Positions 13,592 to 13,614 of a DNA stretch of 13,614 bases are shown in pieces (the first letter of the stretch is position 1; each line of letters begins with the position of its first letter). The notes beneath the pieces are model-generated. The model made no database searches and was not told the origin of the DNA. It worked only from the letters and a program-made list of their open reading frames with translations. Made by a program: the position numbers and the translations under genes. The stretch comes from Eggerthellaceae bacterium. Lineage in GTDB: Bacteria > Actinomycetota > Coriobacteriia > Coriobacteriales > Eggerthellaceae. Location: the NCBI GenBank assembly GCA_900754955.1, contig CAAEEV010000042.1, forward strand, positions 1 to 13,614, read 5' to 3'.

Positions 13592-13614
13592 CTCAGAAAC
13601 ATCCCGATCGCATG

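Overview
The window is high-GC DNA with tightly packed genes on both strands and AGGGG/GGAG-type ribosome-binding sites. The gene mix suggests a high-GC anaerobic actinobacterium of the Coriobacteriia (Eggerthella/Gordonibacter-like): a large MalT-like LuxR regulator, a PFL/DUF711 protein, diaminopropionate ammonia-lyase, a TlyA methyltransferase, and a surface-protein remnant ending in a TM-plus-arginine tail. That placement is inference from gene content and composition; there is no rRNA or other phylogenetic marker here.

Layout. Positions 1-126 (minus) hold the first codons of an unknown gene that runs off the left edge. Next is a TetR/AcrR regulator (186-845, minus) with a good sigma70-type promoter and a palindromic candidate operator at its start site. 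The 385-base gap that follows is rich in signals: a perfect 16-bp chromosomal parS centromere site (1056-1071), an orphan terminator-like hairpin, and a TATACCCC-GTG-GGGGTATA palindrome resembling CsoR-family operators. A 79-residue single-TM protein follows. Diaminopropionate ammonia-lyase (minus, with a clear terminator) and a PFL/DUF711 protein (plus) are divergent from one intergenic region. A 102-bp nested hairpin then separates the PFL gene from a type II toxin-antitoxin operon (AbrB-fold antitoxin, RelE/ParE-like toxin, 26-bp overlap), whose promoter has three tandem heptamers just downstream of the -10.

After a C-rich repetitive intergenic region come an XRE regulator fused to six TM segments, a decayed beta-helix surface-protein pseudogene with four frameshifts all of the same sense, and an EamA/DMT transporter. 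Next is a 441-base stretch without a convincing gene that holds short tandem repeats and hairpins. On the minus strand are tlyA and a 954-residue MalT-like LuxR regulator, whose start lies 23 bases from the right edge.

These are mostly independent transcription units; only the toxin-antitoxin pair is a clear operon. Regulators are over-represented: TetR, XRE-membrane, LuxR and the AbrB antitoxin. I found no CRISPR array, tRNA, rRNA, insertion sequence, or cluster that clearly forms a new multi-gene system. The most notable items are the parS site, the orphan CsoR-like palindrome, the toxin-antitoxin pair with its heptamer repeats, the long hairpin and the serially frameshifted surface gene.
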